Shown here one piece after another: positions 42,962 to 50,717 of a DNA stretch of 64,000 bases. The translations under genes and the position numbers were made by a program. How positions within the stretch are numbered: position 1 is the stretch's first letter; each line of letters starts with the position of its first letter. Source of the stretch: Bog-756 sp963730685. GTDB lineage: Bacteria; Actinomycetota; Acidimicrobiia; Acidimicrobiales; RAAP-2. The notes under the pieces are model-generated. The model had not been told where the DNA came from and made no database searches. It saw only the letters and a list, made by a program, of their open reading frames with translations. The stretch spans positions 1,116,001 to 1,180,000 of the forward strand of contig CAVSSP010000001.1 in assembly GCA_963730685.1 (NCBI GenBank). Direction: 5' to 3'.

Positions 42962-44086
42962 GTGAGCATCCACGTCCATTGGTTCCTGCCGACCACCGGA
43001 GACAGCCGGGAGGTCGTCGGGTTCGGCCCGACCGTCGGCCGCCGGGCACCGGACATCGACTATCTGGCCCAGGTGGCGCGGGCCGCCGACCAGTTGGGCT
43101 ACGAGGCCGTCCTCACCCCGACGGGGACGTGGTGCGAGGACGCCTGGCTGACCACGGCCGCCCTCAGCCGCGACACCAGAAACCTCAAATTCCTGGTGGC
43201 CTTCCGGCCCGGGCTGGTGTCACCGACGTTGGCCGCCCAGCAGGCGTCCACCTTCCAGCGGATCAGCAACGGGCGCCTCTTGTTGAACATCGTCACCGGC
43301 GGCGATGCCGACGAGCAGCGGCGGTTCGGCGACTGGCTCGATCACGACCGCCGTTACGACCGCACCGCCGAATTCATCACCGTGCTGCGGGGCGCGTGGT
43401 CGGGGGAGCCGTTCGACTTCCACGGCGAGCACTACGAGATCGCCGGGGCCACCACCGTGCGACCACCCGATCCCATCCCGGAGATCTTCTTCGGCGGCGC
43501 GTCCCCGGCCGCCCAGCGGGTGGCCGCCCGCCACGCCGACGTGTACCTGACGTGGGGCGAGACGCCGGGCCAGGTGGCCGAGCGCATCGAGGTCATGCGG
43601 GGCCTGGCCGCCGACGCCGGACGCACCCTCCGGTTCGGCATCCGTCTCCACGTCATCAGCCGCGACCGGTCCTCGGATGCGTGGGATGTGACCGAGCGGA
43701 TGCTCGAGGCAATGTCGGACGACGTGATCGCCCTGGCCCAGAGGCAGTTCACCCGGGCCGAATCGGTCGGCCAGCAGCGCATGTCGGCGCTGCACGGGGG
43801 CAGCCGCGACAACCTGGTGATCGCCCCGAACCTGTGGGCCGGGTACGGGCTGGTCCGGTCGGGGGCCGGGACCGCGTTGGTGGGGAGCCACGAAGAGGTC
43901 GCCGAACGGATCGCCGAGTACCACCGACTGGGGATCGACCACTTCATCCTGTCCGGACAGCCGCACCTCGAAGAGGCGTACTGGTTCGCCGAGGGCGTCC
44001 TCCCATTGCTGAAGCGGGACGGTCTGCTCGGCGTCGACGGACTCGCGCCGCAGGGCGATGGCGCCCTCGTCGACGCCCCGTCCTGA
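42962..44086 (+). CDS. ssuD: LLM class FMNH2-dependent alkanesulfonate monooxygenase
   Basis: 374 residues. The SsuD start motif is HVHWFLPTTGDSREVVG, followed by ARAADQLGYEAVLTPTGTWC, FRPGLVSPTLAAQQASTFQR, the family block LLLNIVTGGDADEQRRFGDW, FFGGASPAAQRVAARHADVY and WAGYGLVRSGAGTALVGSHE. SsuD oxidises C1-C14 alkanesulfonates with reduced FMN and O2, releasing sulfite. GTG 42962 lies behind AGGGGTCC. The next gene, 16 nt on, is a candidate FMN reductase. No ABC importer genes (ssuABC) are in the window. Confidence 0.9.
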   Translation: MSIHVHWFLPTTGDSREVVGFGPTVGRRAPDIDYLAQVARAADQLGYEAVLTPTGTWCEDAWLTTAALSRDTRNLKFLVAFRPGLVSPTLAAQQASTFQRISNGRLLLNIVTGGDADEQRRFGDWLDHDRRYDRTAEFITVLRGAWSGEPFDFHGEHYEIAGATTVRPPDPIPEIFFGGASPAAQRVAARHADVYLTWGETPGQVAERIEVMRGLAADAGRTLRFGIRLHVISRDRSSDAWDVTERMLEAMSDDVIALAQRQFTRAESVGQQRMSALHGGSRDNLVIAPNLWAGYGLVRSGAGTALVGSHEEVAERIAEYHRLGIDHFILSGQPHLEEAYWFAEGVLPLLKRDGLLGVDGLAPQGDGALVDAPS

Positions 44087-44102
44087 GTACGCTCGGTCGA
44101 CG

Positions 44103-44618
44103 ATGGCACTGGTGGTGGTGAGCAGCGGCGACTCGGCCACGTCCAAGACGCGGGCACTGGCGGCCGCCGCGCTCGACCACTGGGACGGGGGGCGGCTGAT
44201 CGACCTGATCGACCTCCCGGCGGATGCGCTCCTGGGCCGCCGGCCCGACGCCGCCGTGGAGGAGGCCGTCGGGGCGGCCGCGGAGGCCACGGTGCTGGTG
44301 CTGGCCACCCCCGTCTACCGTGCGACGTTCAACGGGACGCTCAAAGCCTTCTTGGACCGGTTCCCGACCGATGCGCTGAGGCGGACGGCGGTGGTGCTCG
44401 TGGCCACGGCCGCCTCCCCGGCTCACTTCTTGTCCCTCGATACCGGTGGTCGGTCCGTCGTTGCCAGCCTGGGGGGATGGACGGTGCCGACGGTCGTCTA
44501 CGCCACCGGGGCCGATTTCGTCGACGGTCTCCCCGGGGACGGGATCGCCGCGACACTCGGGTCGGCGTTGGACGAGGCACGATCGTTGGCCGACGCCATC
44601 AGCCGTCGAGGAAGCTGA
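44103..44618 (+). CDS. NADPH-dependent FMN reductase (SsuE-like)
   Basis: 171 residues, flavodoxin-like: MALVVVSSGDSATSKTRALA (phosphate loop S-x-x-S-x-T), LIDLIDLPADALLG, then VLVLATPVYRATFNGTLKAF, the T-P-x-Y-x-x-x-x-x-G-x-L-K signature of the FMN-reductase family. It would supply FMNH2 to the adjacent monooxygenase. TACGCT precedes the ATG by 9 nt, so it may also be transcribed separately. It overlaps the convergent YjbQ gene by 20 nt. Confidence 0.85.
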   Translation: MALVVVSSGDSATSKTRALAAAALDHWDGGRLIDLIDLPADALLGRRPDAAVEEAVGAAAEATVLVLATPVYRATFNGTLKAFLDRFPTDALRRTAVVLVATAASPAHFLSLDTGGRSVVASLGGWTVPTVVYATGADFVDGLPGDGIAATLGSALDEARSLADAISRRGS

Positions 44619-45000
44619 GCCGGATCTGGCGGCGGGGGTTGTCCCCGTTGGTGTCGACGAGGACCACGCTCTGCCAGGTCCCGAGCTGTGCGGTCCCATC
44701 CACCACCGGGATCGACAGCGACGGGCTCACCAAGGCCGGCAGCACGTGGTCGGCCCCGTGGCCTTCGGCGCCGTGCCGGTGCAGGTAGCGGTCGTCGCGT
44801 GGCAGCAGGCGCCGCAGTGTCTCGTCGAGGTCCCGTTCCGAGCCCGATCCGACCTCCATGAGCGCCAACCCGGCGGTTGCGTGGGGAGCGAACACGTTCA
44901 CCAGGCCGTCCCCGTGCGCGGCACAGAAGCGCTCGACTTCGGATGTCAGGTCGACGACGGTCCGGCCCCGGGTGTCGATGGTCAGCACGGTCGAGTCCAT
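44599..45000 (-). CDS. YjbQ family protein (UPF0047, secondary thiamine-phosphate synthase-like)
   Basis: 133 residues from ATG 45000 (TGGAGG close by). Conserved family blocks: VNVFAPHATAGLALMEVGSG (H and E of the T/S-H-x-T-x-x-x-x-x-N/E type), HGAEGHGADHVLPALVSPSL with its histidine cluster, and the terminal GTWQSVVLVDTNGDNPRRQI. The fold is a trimer with a histidine site that has weak thiamine-phosphate synthase activity in E. coli; the true role is unknown. Convergent overlap with the FMN reductase of 20 nt. Confidence 0.88.
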   Translation of the reverse strand: MDSTVLTIDTRGRTVVDLTSEVERFCAAHGDGLVNVFAPHATAGLALMEVGSGSERDLDETLRRLLPRDDRYLHRHGAEGHGADHVLPALVSPSLSIPVVDGTAQLGTWQSVVLVDTNGDNPRRQIRLSFLDG

Positions 45001-45051
45001 GCCTCCATGATCGCGCCGCATTCGCCCCGCGGCGGCCGGCGACTGCGACGA

Positions 45052-45057
45052 TAGGGT
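45052..45057 (+). promoter_or_regulatory. -10 box of leaderless gene at 45065
   Basis: TAGGGT, 7 nt before ATG 45065. Confidence 0.5.
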
Positions 45058-45064
45058 GTCGGCG

Positions 45065-45727
45065 ATGCTCTCGACGGACGAGTGGGTCACCATCTCCTCG
45101 CTGGCCACCGCGGCGGGGACGATGATCCTGGCGGTGGCCACCTTCGCCTCGGTGCGGTCGGCCAATCACGCGGCGCGGGTGGCCGAGCGGTCGTTCCAGT
45201 TCTCGCTGCGGCCGGTCCTGGCGCCCAGCCGCCTCGAGGACCCCGAGGAGCGCATCATGTTCGGCGACCGTCTCTGGGTGGTGGTCCCCGGGGGCCAGGT
45301 CAGCGTCCAGGTGATCGACGGGGTGGTCTACCTGGCCATGCAGGTCCGCAACGTGGGCAACGGTATCGGCGTGATCGAGGCGTGGCAGCCCTTCGCCGGC
45401 CTGCGGTCCTTCGAGGACGTGACGATCGAGCCCGGGTCCTTCCGGGCCCAGACGCGTTCCCTGTGGATCCCACCCGGGGACGTGGGCTTCTGGCAGGGGG
45501 CGCTGCGGGATCCCGACCAAGACCTCCGCCGGGTGATCACCGACGCCATCGGGGCAGGGGAGCTCGGTGTCGATCTGCTCTACCGCGACCACGACGGAGG
45601 GCAGTGGACCATCAGCCGGTTCACCATCGTCCGGGACGATGATGGTGAGCGCTGGTGGTCCTCCATGACCCAACACCGGTCGTTCGACGGCGATCCCACG
45701 CGACTGGCCGACGGACTCGGCCGGTAG
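45065..45727 (+). CDS. Membrane-anchored hypothetical protein
   Basis: 220 residues with an N-terminal transmembrane helix (TISSLATAAGTMILAVATFA) followed by a cytoplasmic or external domain. After a conserved SANHAARVAERSFQFSLRPV segment comes a beta-rich region: VYLAMQVRNVGNGIGVIEAW, FRAQTRSLWIPPGDVGFW, LLYRDHDGGQWTISRFTI. The 'RPVL...L.VRNVG.G.' layout is widespread in bacterial membrane proteins of unknown function. ATG 45065 is chosen for the leaderless promoter. Confidence 0.75.
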   Translation: MLSTDEWVTISSLATAAGTMILAVATFASVRSANHAARVAERSFQFSLRPVLAPSRLEDPEERIMFGDRLWVVVPGGQVSVQVIDGVVYLAMQVRNVGNGIGVIEAWQPFAGLRSFEDVTIEPGSFRAQTRSLWIPPGDVGFWQGALRDPDQDLRRVITDAIGAGELGVDLLYRDHDGGQWTISRFTIVRDDDGERWWSSMTQHRSFDGDPTRLADGLGR

Positions 45728-45743
45728 GCGCCGTCCGCTGCCC

Positions 45744-46070
45744 ATGACCGACATCCACCGCCGGGGTCGCCTGCGTCCGCCGGGCGACGGGCCGGACCGG
45801 GGGGAGATCGTGGAGCCGCTGTCCTCGGCACCGGGGTTCTTGGTGGAGCAGATCCTGAGCGGCCATCTGAGCGAGCCCGTCCGCTACGAGCAGGATCATG
45901 ACGAGTGGGTGGTGGTCCTGGCCGGCGGCGCGGTCCTCGAGGTCGACGGCGAACAGGTCACGCTGTCGGCGGGGGAGTGGGTGATGCTGACCGAGGGGGT
46001 GCCCCATGTCCTGGTCTCGACGCAGCCCGGCACGAGCTGGCTGGCCGTGCGGGGTCGGCCTCCGGCTTGA
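45744..46070 (+). CDS. Cupin domain protein
   Basis: 108 residues. A single small cupin barrel: EQDHDEWVVVLAGGAVLEVD (motif 1, with H-D-E-x-x-x-V-L-x-G) and LSAGEWVMLTEGVPHVLVST (motif 2, with P-x-x-x-x-H). Metal-binding His and Glu are present. It follows the membrane-protein gene by 16 nt. Its last 175 nt overlap the antisense end of the histidine phosphatase frame. Confidence 0.82.
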   Translation: MTDIHRRGRLRPPGDGPDRGEIVEPLSSAPGFLVEQILSGHLSEPVRYEQDHDEWVVVLAGGAVLEVDGEQVTLSAGEWVMLTEGVPHVLVSTQPGTSWLAVRGRPPA

Positions 46071-46672
46071 CCACGTGGCCGGGTGGGCGGCGGCGACGCC
46101 AGCACCACTCGGTGCACGCTGGCGTTGGCCACCGCCCCCCACGTCATTCCGGCCGGTTCGGTCCCGGCCAGCAGGGCCTTCATCAGGCGGATGCTGCCGC
46201 CGTGGGCCACGATCACCACGTCGCCGGCTGGCTGTCGGGCCACCAGGTCGTGGCAGAACGACGTGCAGCGGTCGGCGACGTCGTCGAGTGACTCCCCGCC
46301 GTCGGGACGGGCCCCGGTATCGACCACCCGGCCGCCGGCGATGCCGGTGGCCTCGGACTCCAACGTGCCCGATGGCGACCCCTCGAGCATGCCGAAGCTG
46401 CGCTCCCGGAGCCGGTCGTCGGTCCGCACCGTGCAACCCACCCGATCGGCGATGATCTCGGCGGTCCACCGCGCACGGCGGAGGTCGCTCGAGTAGACGG
46501 CGGTCACGTCCTTGGTGGCGAGCAGGTCGGCGACCCGTCGTGCCTGGGCCCGTCCTCGGCGGGTCAGCTTCGGGTCATCGAGGTGGCCCTGCACCCATCC
46601 CATGCGGTTCCAGTTGGTCTCGCCGTGGCGCACCAGCCACAGCACCCGTTGGCTCGGCGCTCTCACGATCAT
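45896..46672 (-). CDS. Histidine phosphatase (phosphoglycerate mutase-like), tail antisense to cupin gene
   Basis: 258 residues. The catalytic R-H-G-E is at LWLVRHGETNWNRMGWVQGH; further residues: LTRRGRAQARRVADLLATKD, VYSSDLRRARWTAEIIADRV, LRERSFGMLEGSPSG (Glu), and the second His in VVIVAHGGSIRLMKALLAG. The domain is complete by about residue 200. The final ~55 residues (after LASPPPTRPRGQ) are low-complexity and run antisense through the cupin gene for 175 nt, which suggests the true stop has been lost or shifted. Substrate unknown. Confidence 0.8.
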   Translation of the reverse strand: MIVRAPSQRVLWLVRHGETNWNRMGWVQGHLDDPKLTRRGRAQARRVADLLATKDVTAVYSSDLRRARWTAEIIADRVGCTVRTDDRLRERSFGMLEGSPSGTLESEATGIAGGRVVDTGARPDGGESLDDVADRCTSFCHDLVARQPAGDVVIVAHGGSIRLMKALLAGTEPAGMTWGAVANASVHRVVLASPPPTRPRGQAGGRPRTASQLVPGCVETRTWGTPSVSITHSPADSVTCSPSTSRTAPPARTTTHSS

Positions 46673-46733
46673 GCTTCGAGTCTGCCCACCGTCCCTGAAG
46701 AAACACTGTGAATTCCCTTGGAGAGCCCTTTCG

Positions 46734-46759
46734 ATGTGTCCTTTCTATGTGTCCTTTCT
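46734..46759 (+). repeat. 13-bp direct repeat ATGTGTCCTTTCT x2
   Basis: Head-to-tail perfect copies in the gap between the phosphatase start and the tag gene. AT-rich for this genome. Confidence 0.7.
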
Positions 46760-46859
46760 CTCTGTCGCTCGACCTGTGGCCGGATCTGTGGCCGGTGGCC
46801 ACCGGTCGGGAGCGCCGCAGCACTCCGCCCGGGCGGGCGCCGGCGGCGGCGGCGCGGTG

Positions 46860-46865
46860 TAGCTT
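46860..46865 (+). promoter_or_regulatory. -10 box of leaderless tag gene
   Basis: TAGCTT, 6 nt before GTG 46872. Confidence 0.5.
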
Positions 46866-46871
46866 CGACCG

Positions 46872-47483
46872 GTGGCCAGGACCAGGACCCCCGTCGACGC
46901 GGATGCACTGGTGCGGTGCGACTGGGCCGGGGGGACCGACATCATGCGTGCGTACCACGACGAGGAGTGGGGAGTGCCCTCCCACGACGACACCCACCTC
47001 TTCGAGATGTTCGTCCTGGAGGGCGCCCAGGCCGGCCTCTCGTGGTCGACCGTCTTGAACAAGCGCGAGCGGTACCGGGAGGTGTTCGACGGATTCGATG
47101 CCTCCGCCGTCGCCGCCTACGGCGAGGGCAAGATCGCCGAGCTGCTGGCCGATCCCGGAATCATCCGCAACCGGCTCAAGGTGCGGGGGACGGTGACCAA
47201 CGCCCAGGCGTTCCTGGCCGTCGCCGACGAGTTCGGATCGTTCTCCTCCTACCTTTGGATGTCGGTCGAGGGAGCCCCCATCGTGAACATGCCGGTGACC
47301 TCCGGCGATCTTCCTGCCCGCACCGAGCTCTCCGATGGCCTGGGCAAGGAGCTCAAGCGAAGGGGCTTCACCTTCGTGGGCTCGACCATCGTCTATTCGT
47401 TCCTGCAGTCGGTCGGAGTCATCGACGACCATCTGGTGGGCTGCTTCCGGAAGTCGGACCTTCGGAGCGGGCGGGGCCGGTAG
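46872..47483 (+). CDS. tag: DNA-3-methyladenine glycosylase I
   Basis: 203 residues. Removes 3-methyladenine from alkylated DNA. The family start R-C-x-W-A is VRCDWAGGTDIMRAYHDEEW, followed by VPSHDDTHLFEMFVLEGAQA and GLSWSTVLNKRERYREVFDG (E-x-x-Q-x-G-L-S-W). The C-terminal block is KRRGFTFVGSTIVYSFLQSV and GVIDDHLVGCF. The zinc ligands (Cys near the start, His in YHDEEW, and a C-terminal H/C pair) are compatible. GTG 46872 is set by the promoter spacing and by the R-C-x-W near the start. Confidence 0.92.
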   Translation: MARTRTPVDADALVRCDWAGGTDIMRAYHDEEWGVPSHDDTHLFEMFVLEGAQAGLSWSTVLNKRERYREVFDGFDASAVAAYGEGKIAELLADPGIIRNRLKVRGTVTNAQAFLAVADEFGSFSSYLWMSVEGAPIVNMPVTSGDLPARTELSDGLGKELKRRGFTFVGSTIVYSFLQSVGVIDDHLVGCFRKSDLRSGRGR

Positions 47484-47502
47484 GCCGCACGGCCCGGCCG
47501 GT

Positions 47503-47531
47503 CCGGTCCGGACCCGCCCGGTCCGGACCGG
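47503..47531 (+). terminator. Hairpin terminator after tag
   Basis: Perfect 12-bp stem (CCGGTCCGGACC at 47503-47514 and its complement at 47520-47531), loop CGCCC, 20 nt after the tag stop. No U-tract. Confidence 0.7.
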
Positions 47532-47764
47532 GGTGAAGCCCATGGCGGGCCCGGTGCCGCGCCCACCGCCGGTGGCCCCGGGCCTCCGGGCCGCCGCGGC
47601 GCGGCAATCCAGGTCTCGGGAGGGGAAAGGTCCTGGTCATGGCCGTGACGACCCGCCGGAGGCCTAAAGGTATGACCGCCGCCGGTCGATAGCAGGGGCA
47701 GGCAGGGCGATCCGTCTACGGAAGCGTTCCGGGGGATCGGTTTGCCATCGGAAGGCCTCGACAG

Positions 47765-49453
47765 ATGGGCACGCGGATGGGCAAGACGATCAGACAGGGA
47801 ACCGGCACCCATGGGGGCGGTGGTGGGCGGAGCATCCGCAAAACGGCCGCGGCGGCGGCGGCGCTGGCGGCGGTGGCGGCGGCGGTGATGGTGGCCGTAC
47901 CGCTCACGACCTCCGTCGCATCCGGGGCCGCCCCGGTGCCCACCAAGGTGCACAAGACCCCCGCCGGCGGGGTGCCGGCGTCGCCCCCGATGATCCGCGT
48001 GGCCTCGGTTCCCCACAACAGCCACGGTGTGAGCTCCACGGTCAACTCGCTCAACTGGGGCGGCTACGGCGTGTCCGGGAAGAGCGGTGCGTACACGTCG
48101 GTGGCGGCGTCGTTCGTGGTGCCGGCACTGCAGGTGTGCGGCGCCGACGAGTCCTCCTCGAGCTCGTTCTGGGCCGGAATCGACGGGCTGGCCTCGTCGA
48201 CGGTCGAACAGGACGGCGTCGATGCCACGTGTACCAACGGCAGCATCTCGTACTTCGCCTGGTACGAGATCTACCCGCAGATGCCGGTCCTCTATCCCCA
48301 CATGTCGGTGAGCGCCGACGACTCCATCCAGGCCACCGTGACCTACCAGGGCAACCACCTCTACAAGTTGAAGCTGGTCGACACCACCAACGGCACCAGC
48401 GGATCGGTGACCCAGACCCTGACGAGCGCTACCAACGCCTCGGCCGAGTGCATCGCCGAGGATCCCGGGACGACGCCGGTTCCCTACTCCGACTACGGCT
48501 CGGTCGCCTTCTCGAGCTGCACGGCGAACGGGACGGCCATCGGCGAGCTCTCGCCGGCCGTGATCACCACCGTCTCGGGAAACGGATCCCCCGAGGCCAC
48601 CCCGACCGCCCTGGTGGCCGACTCGGCCTTCGCGGTGTCGAGGTCGGTCCCGGCCACCGCCGTCCCGGCGCCGGCGCCGGTCCCGGCTCCTGCTCCGGCG
48701 ACCACCCCCAGGCCACTGGCGGCGCCGGTCGTCGGCATGGCGTCGACCCCGTCGGGCGACGGGTACTGGCTGGCCGACGCCGCCGGTGCCGTGAGCGCCC
48801 ACGGCGGGGCGAAGCTGTACGGCTCGTTGGTCGGCGTGCGGCTCAACTCGCCCATCTCCCACATCGTGTCCACCAGCGACGGTCTGGGGTACTGGCTCGT
48901 CGCCGGGGACGGCGGAACGTTCGCCTTCGGTGACGCCCCCTTCTTCGGCTCGATGGGCGGACGCCATCTGAACGCACCGGTGGTCGACATGGCACCGACG
49001 GCCGACGACGGGGGCTACTGGCTGGTGGCGTCCGACGGCGGCATCTTCGCCTTCGGTGACGCCCGCTTCTTCGGCTCGATGGGCGGCCGTCCGCTGAACA
49101 AGCCGGTGGTGTCCATCATCGCCGATGCCCAGAGCGGCGGCTACTGGGAAGCAGCCACCGACGGCGGCATCTTCGCCTTCCACGCCCCGTTCTTCGGGTC
49201 GACCGGCTCCCTCCATCTCAACCAGCCCATCGTGTCGATGGCGGCCACGGCATCGGGTTCGGGGTACTGGTTCGTGGCGTCCGACGGCGGCGTCTTCGCC
49301 TTCGGGGCCCCGTTCCACGGGTCCGGTGGTGGCCACGCCATTCCGGCTCCCATCGTCGGGATGGCCGGCGACTCCGCTACCGGCGGCTACTGGTTGGTCG
49401 GCCGGGGCGGCGCCGTCTACAGCTTCGGTGCACCGTTCTACGGGGCCGACTGA
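47765..49453 (+). CDS. Secreted G1 (eqolisin-type) peptidase fused to GYWLVASDGG repeats
   Basis: 562 residues. Basic start and signal or anchor helix (AAAAAALAAVAAAVMVAVPL). Residues about 95-300 match peptidase family G1: LNWGGYGVSGKSGAYTSVAA, SSFWAGIDGLASSTVEQDGV (catalytic Gln in E-Q-x-G) and YFAWYEIYPQMPVLYPHMSV (catalytic Glu in W-Y-E-x-Y-P). Both dyad residues are present. An Ala-Pro linker (ATAVPAPAPVPAPAPATT) leads to about six repeats (from ~320) ending FGAPFYGAD, homologous to those at 12116. Acid-active secreted endopeptidase is inferred from the dyad. ATG 47765 is the first in frame, with GGAAGG upstream. Confidence 0.87.
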   Translation: MGTRMGKTIRQGTGTHGGGGGRSIRKTAAAAAALAAVAAAVMVAVPLTTSVASGAAPVPTKVHKTPAGGVPASPPMIRVASVPHNSHGVSSTVNSLNWGGYGVSGKSGAYTSVAASFVVPALQVCGADESSSSSFWAGIDGLASSTVEQDGVDATCTNGSISYFAWYEIYPQMPVLYPHMSVSADDSIQATVTYQGNHLYKLKLVDTTNGTSGSVTQTLTSATNASAECIAEDPGTTPVPYSDYGSVAFSSCTANGTAIGELSPAVITTVSGNGSPEATPTALVADSAFAVSRSVPATAVPAPAPVPAPAPATTPRPLAAPVVGMASTPSGDGYWLADAAGAVSAHGGAKLYGSLVGVRLNSPISHIVSTSDGLGYWLVAGDGGTFAFGDAPFFGSMGGRHLNAPVVDMAPTADDGGYWLVASDGGIFAFGDARFFGSMGGRPLNKPVVSIIADAQSGGYWEAATDGGIFAFHAPFFGSTGSLHLNQPIVSMAATASGSGYWFVASDGGVFAFGAPFHGSGGGHAIPAPIVGMAGDSATGGYWLVGRGGAVYSFGAPFYGAD

Positions 49454-50652
49454 CCGGTCGTCGTCGACCGCACGCAGGTCACCAACCGGTCCAGCTCGTC
49501 CTCGGTGTTGTAGTAGTGCGGAGACGCCCGGACCACCGAGCTCGGGTTGGGCGAGGCCATGTCCAGCCGGGCCGACGGTGCGTTGCTGACGGACAGGTTG
49601 ATGCCGGCGGCCGCGGCGGCGGAGGCAATCTCGGCGGGGGAGGCGGTGTCGGCCGTGAAGGTCACGATGCCCGACCGATGCGCGCCCCCGTCGTGCACGG
49701 CCACCCCCTCGACCGTGGCCAGCTGGCGGCGAAGCTGCTCGGCCAGCAGGTCGACCCGGTCGGCGATGACCTGGGGGCCGAGGTCGAGGACATGGTCGAT
49801 GGCCACCCCCAGGCCCAGGTGGGCGGCGATGGGGACCTCGAAGTCGGAGCACCGGTCGGCCCCGGGCAGCAGGCGATAGTGCCCGGCGTCCTCCCATACC
49901 GCCGAGCCCCCGCCGATACCCGGCGGCCGCAGTCGTTCGGCGAACTCGGTCCTGACGAAGAGCAGCCCGGTACCCCGCGGCCCGCGGAGCCACTTGCGGC
50001 CGGTCCCGGTGGCGACGTCACAGCCGATCCGGCCCACGTCGACGGGGAGTTGTCCGAGGCTCTGGCAGGCGTCGAGGAAGAAGGGGACCCCGGCACGCTG
50101 GCACACGGTCCCGGCTTCCTCGACGGGGTTGACCAGGCCCCGGTGGGTTCCGACATGGGTCAGCGAGACGAGCGCCACCGGGCCCTGGTCGAGGGCGCGG
50201 CCGAGGGCGACGAGGTCGACGGTGCCGTCCGCCAGGCTGGGCACCACCTCGATGGTGGCACCGGTCAGCTCGCACACCTGCAGCAGGCCGAGGTAGTGGC
50301 TGTCGTAGGCGATCCGGTCGGCCACGATGCGTTGGCCGGCCGCGATCCCTCCACCCAGCGTGTAGCCCCACAGCGCCTTGGCCCAGGACTGGGTGTCCGA
50401 CCCCGTGACCACCACCTCGGAGGGAGCGGCGCCGAGAAGGCGGGCCGCCGACTCTCGGACGGCAGCCAGCCGGACGGCCGCCAGTCCGGCGGCTTCGTAG
50501 CCACCCCGCTCCGACTCCAGCCGGAGATGGCCGATCATCGCCTCCAAGACGGTGGCGGTCGGCAGTGAGGCACCGGCATTGTTCAGATGGGCGACGGTGG
50601 CACATCCCGGCGTGGCGGCCCGCTCGGCGTCGATGTCGATGGCACCGCTCAC
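49438..50652 (-). CDS. PLP-dependent aminotransferase class V (cysteine desulfurase-like fold)
   Basis: 404 residues from GTG 50652, 8 nt after TAGATT. Fold landmarks: VAHLNNAGASLPTATVLEAM (start of the fold, N-N-A-G-A), VVTGSDTQSWAKALW, VALVSLTHVGTHRGLVNPVE, FFLDACQSLGQLPVDVGRIG (D-A-x-Q-S), and the PLP lysine in ATGTGRKWLRGPRGTGLLF. The R-K-W-L-x-G-P-R-G-x-G motif recalls EgtE-like C-S lyases and isopenicillin-N epimerase-like proteins; no egt genes are near. Divergent from pdxH, which makes its cofactor. Its 3' end overlaps the G1 peptidase by 16 nt. Confidence 0.85.
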   Translation of the reverse strand: MSGAIDIDAERAATPGCATVAHLNNAGASLPTATVLEAMIGHLRLESERGGYEAAGLAAVRLAAVRESAARLLGAAPSEVVVTGSDTQSWAKALWGYTLGGGIAAGQRIVADRIAYDSHYLGLLQVCELTGATIEVVPSLADGTVDLVALGRALDQGPVALVSLTHVGTHRGLVNPVEEAGTVCQRAGVPFFLDACQSLGQLPVDVGRIGCDVATGTGRKWLRGPRGTGLLFVRTEFAERLRPPGIGGGSAVWEDAGHYRLLPGADRCSDFEVPIAAHLGLGVAIDHVLDLGPQVIADRVDLLAEQLRRQLATVEGVAVHDGGAHRSGIVTFTADTASPAEIASAAAAAGINLSVSNAPSARLDMASPNPSSVVRASPHYYNTEDELDRLVTCVRSTTTGQSAP

Positions 50653-50660
50653 AGCCGTCG

Positions 50661-50666
50661 AATCTA
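50661..50666 (-). promoter_or_regulatory. -10 box of aminotransferase gene
   Basis: TAGATT on the minus strand, 8 nt before GTG 50652. Confidence 0.45.
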
Positions 50667-50705
50667 CGCCGTCCGGCCCCGGTCCCGCCGAGACGGCGGC
50701 ATCAC

Positions 50706-50711
50706 TAGGGT
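50706..50711 (+). promoter_or_regulatory. -10 box of leaderless pdxH
   Basis: TAGGGT, 6 nt before ATG 50718. Confidence 0.5.
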
Positions 50712-50717
50712 CAGGGG

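Noticed and set aside
47625..47745. Possible structured leader upstream of the G1 peptidase gene
   Set aside because: A CGATCC/GGATCG stem with an inner GGAA-TTCC pairing exists at about 47710-47742, but it is short and matches no riboswitch I know.
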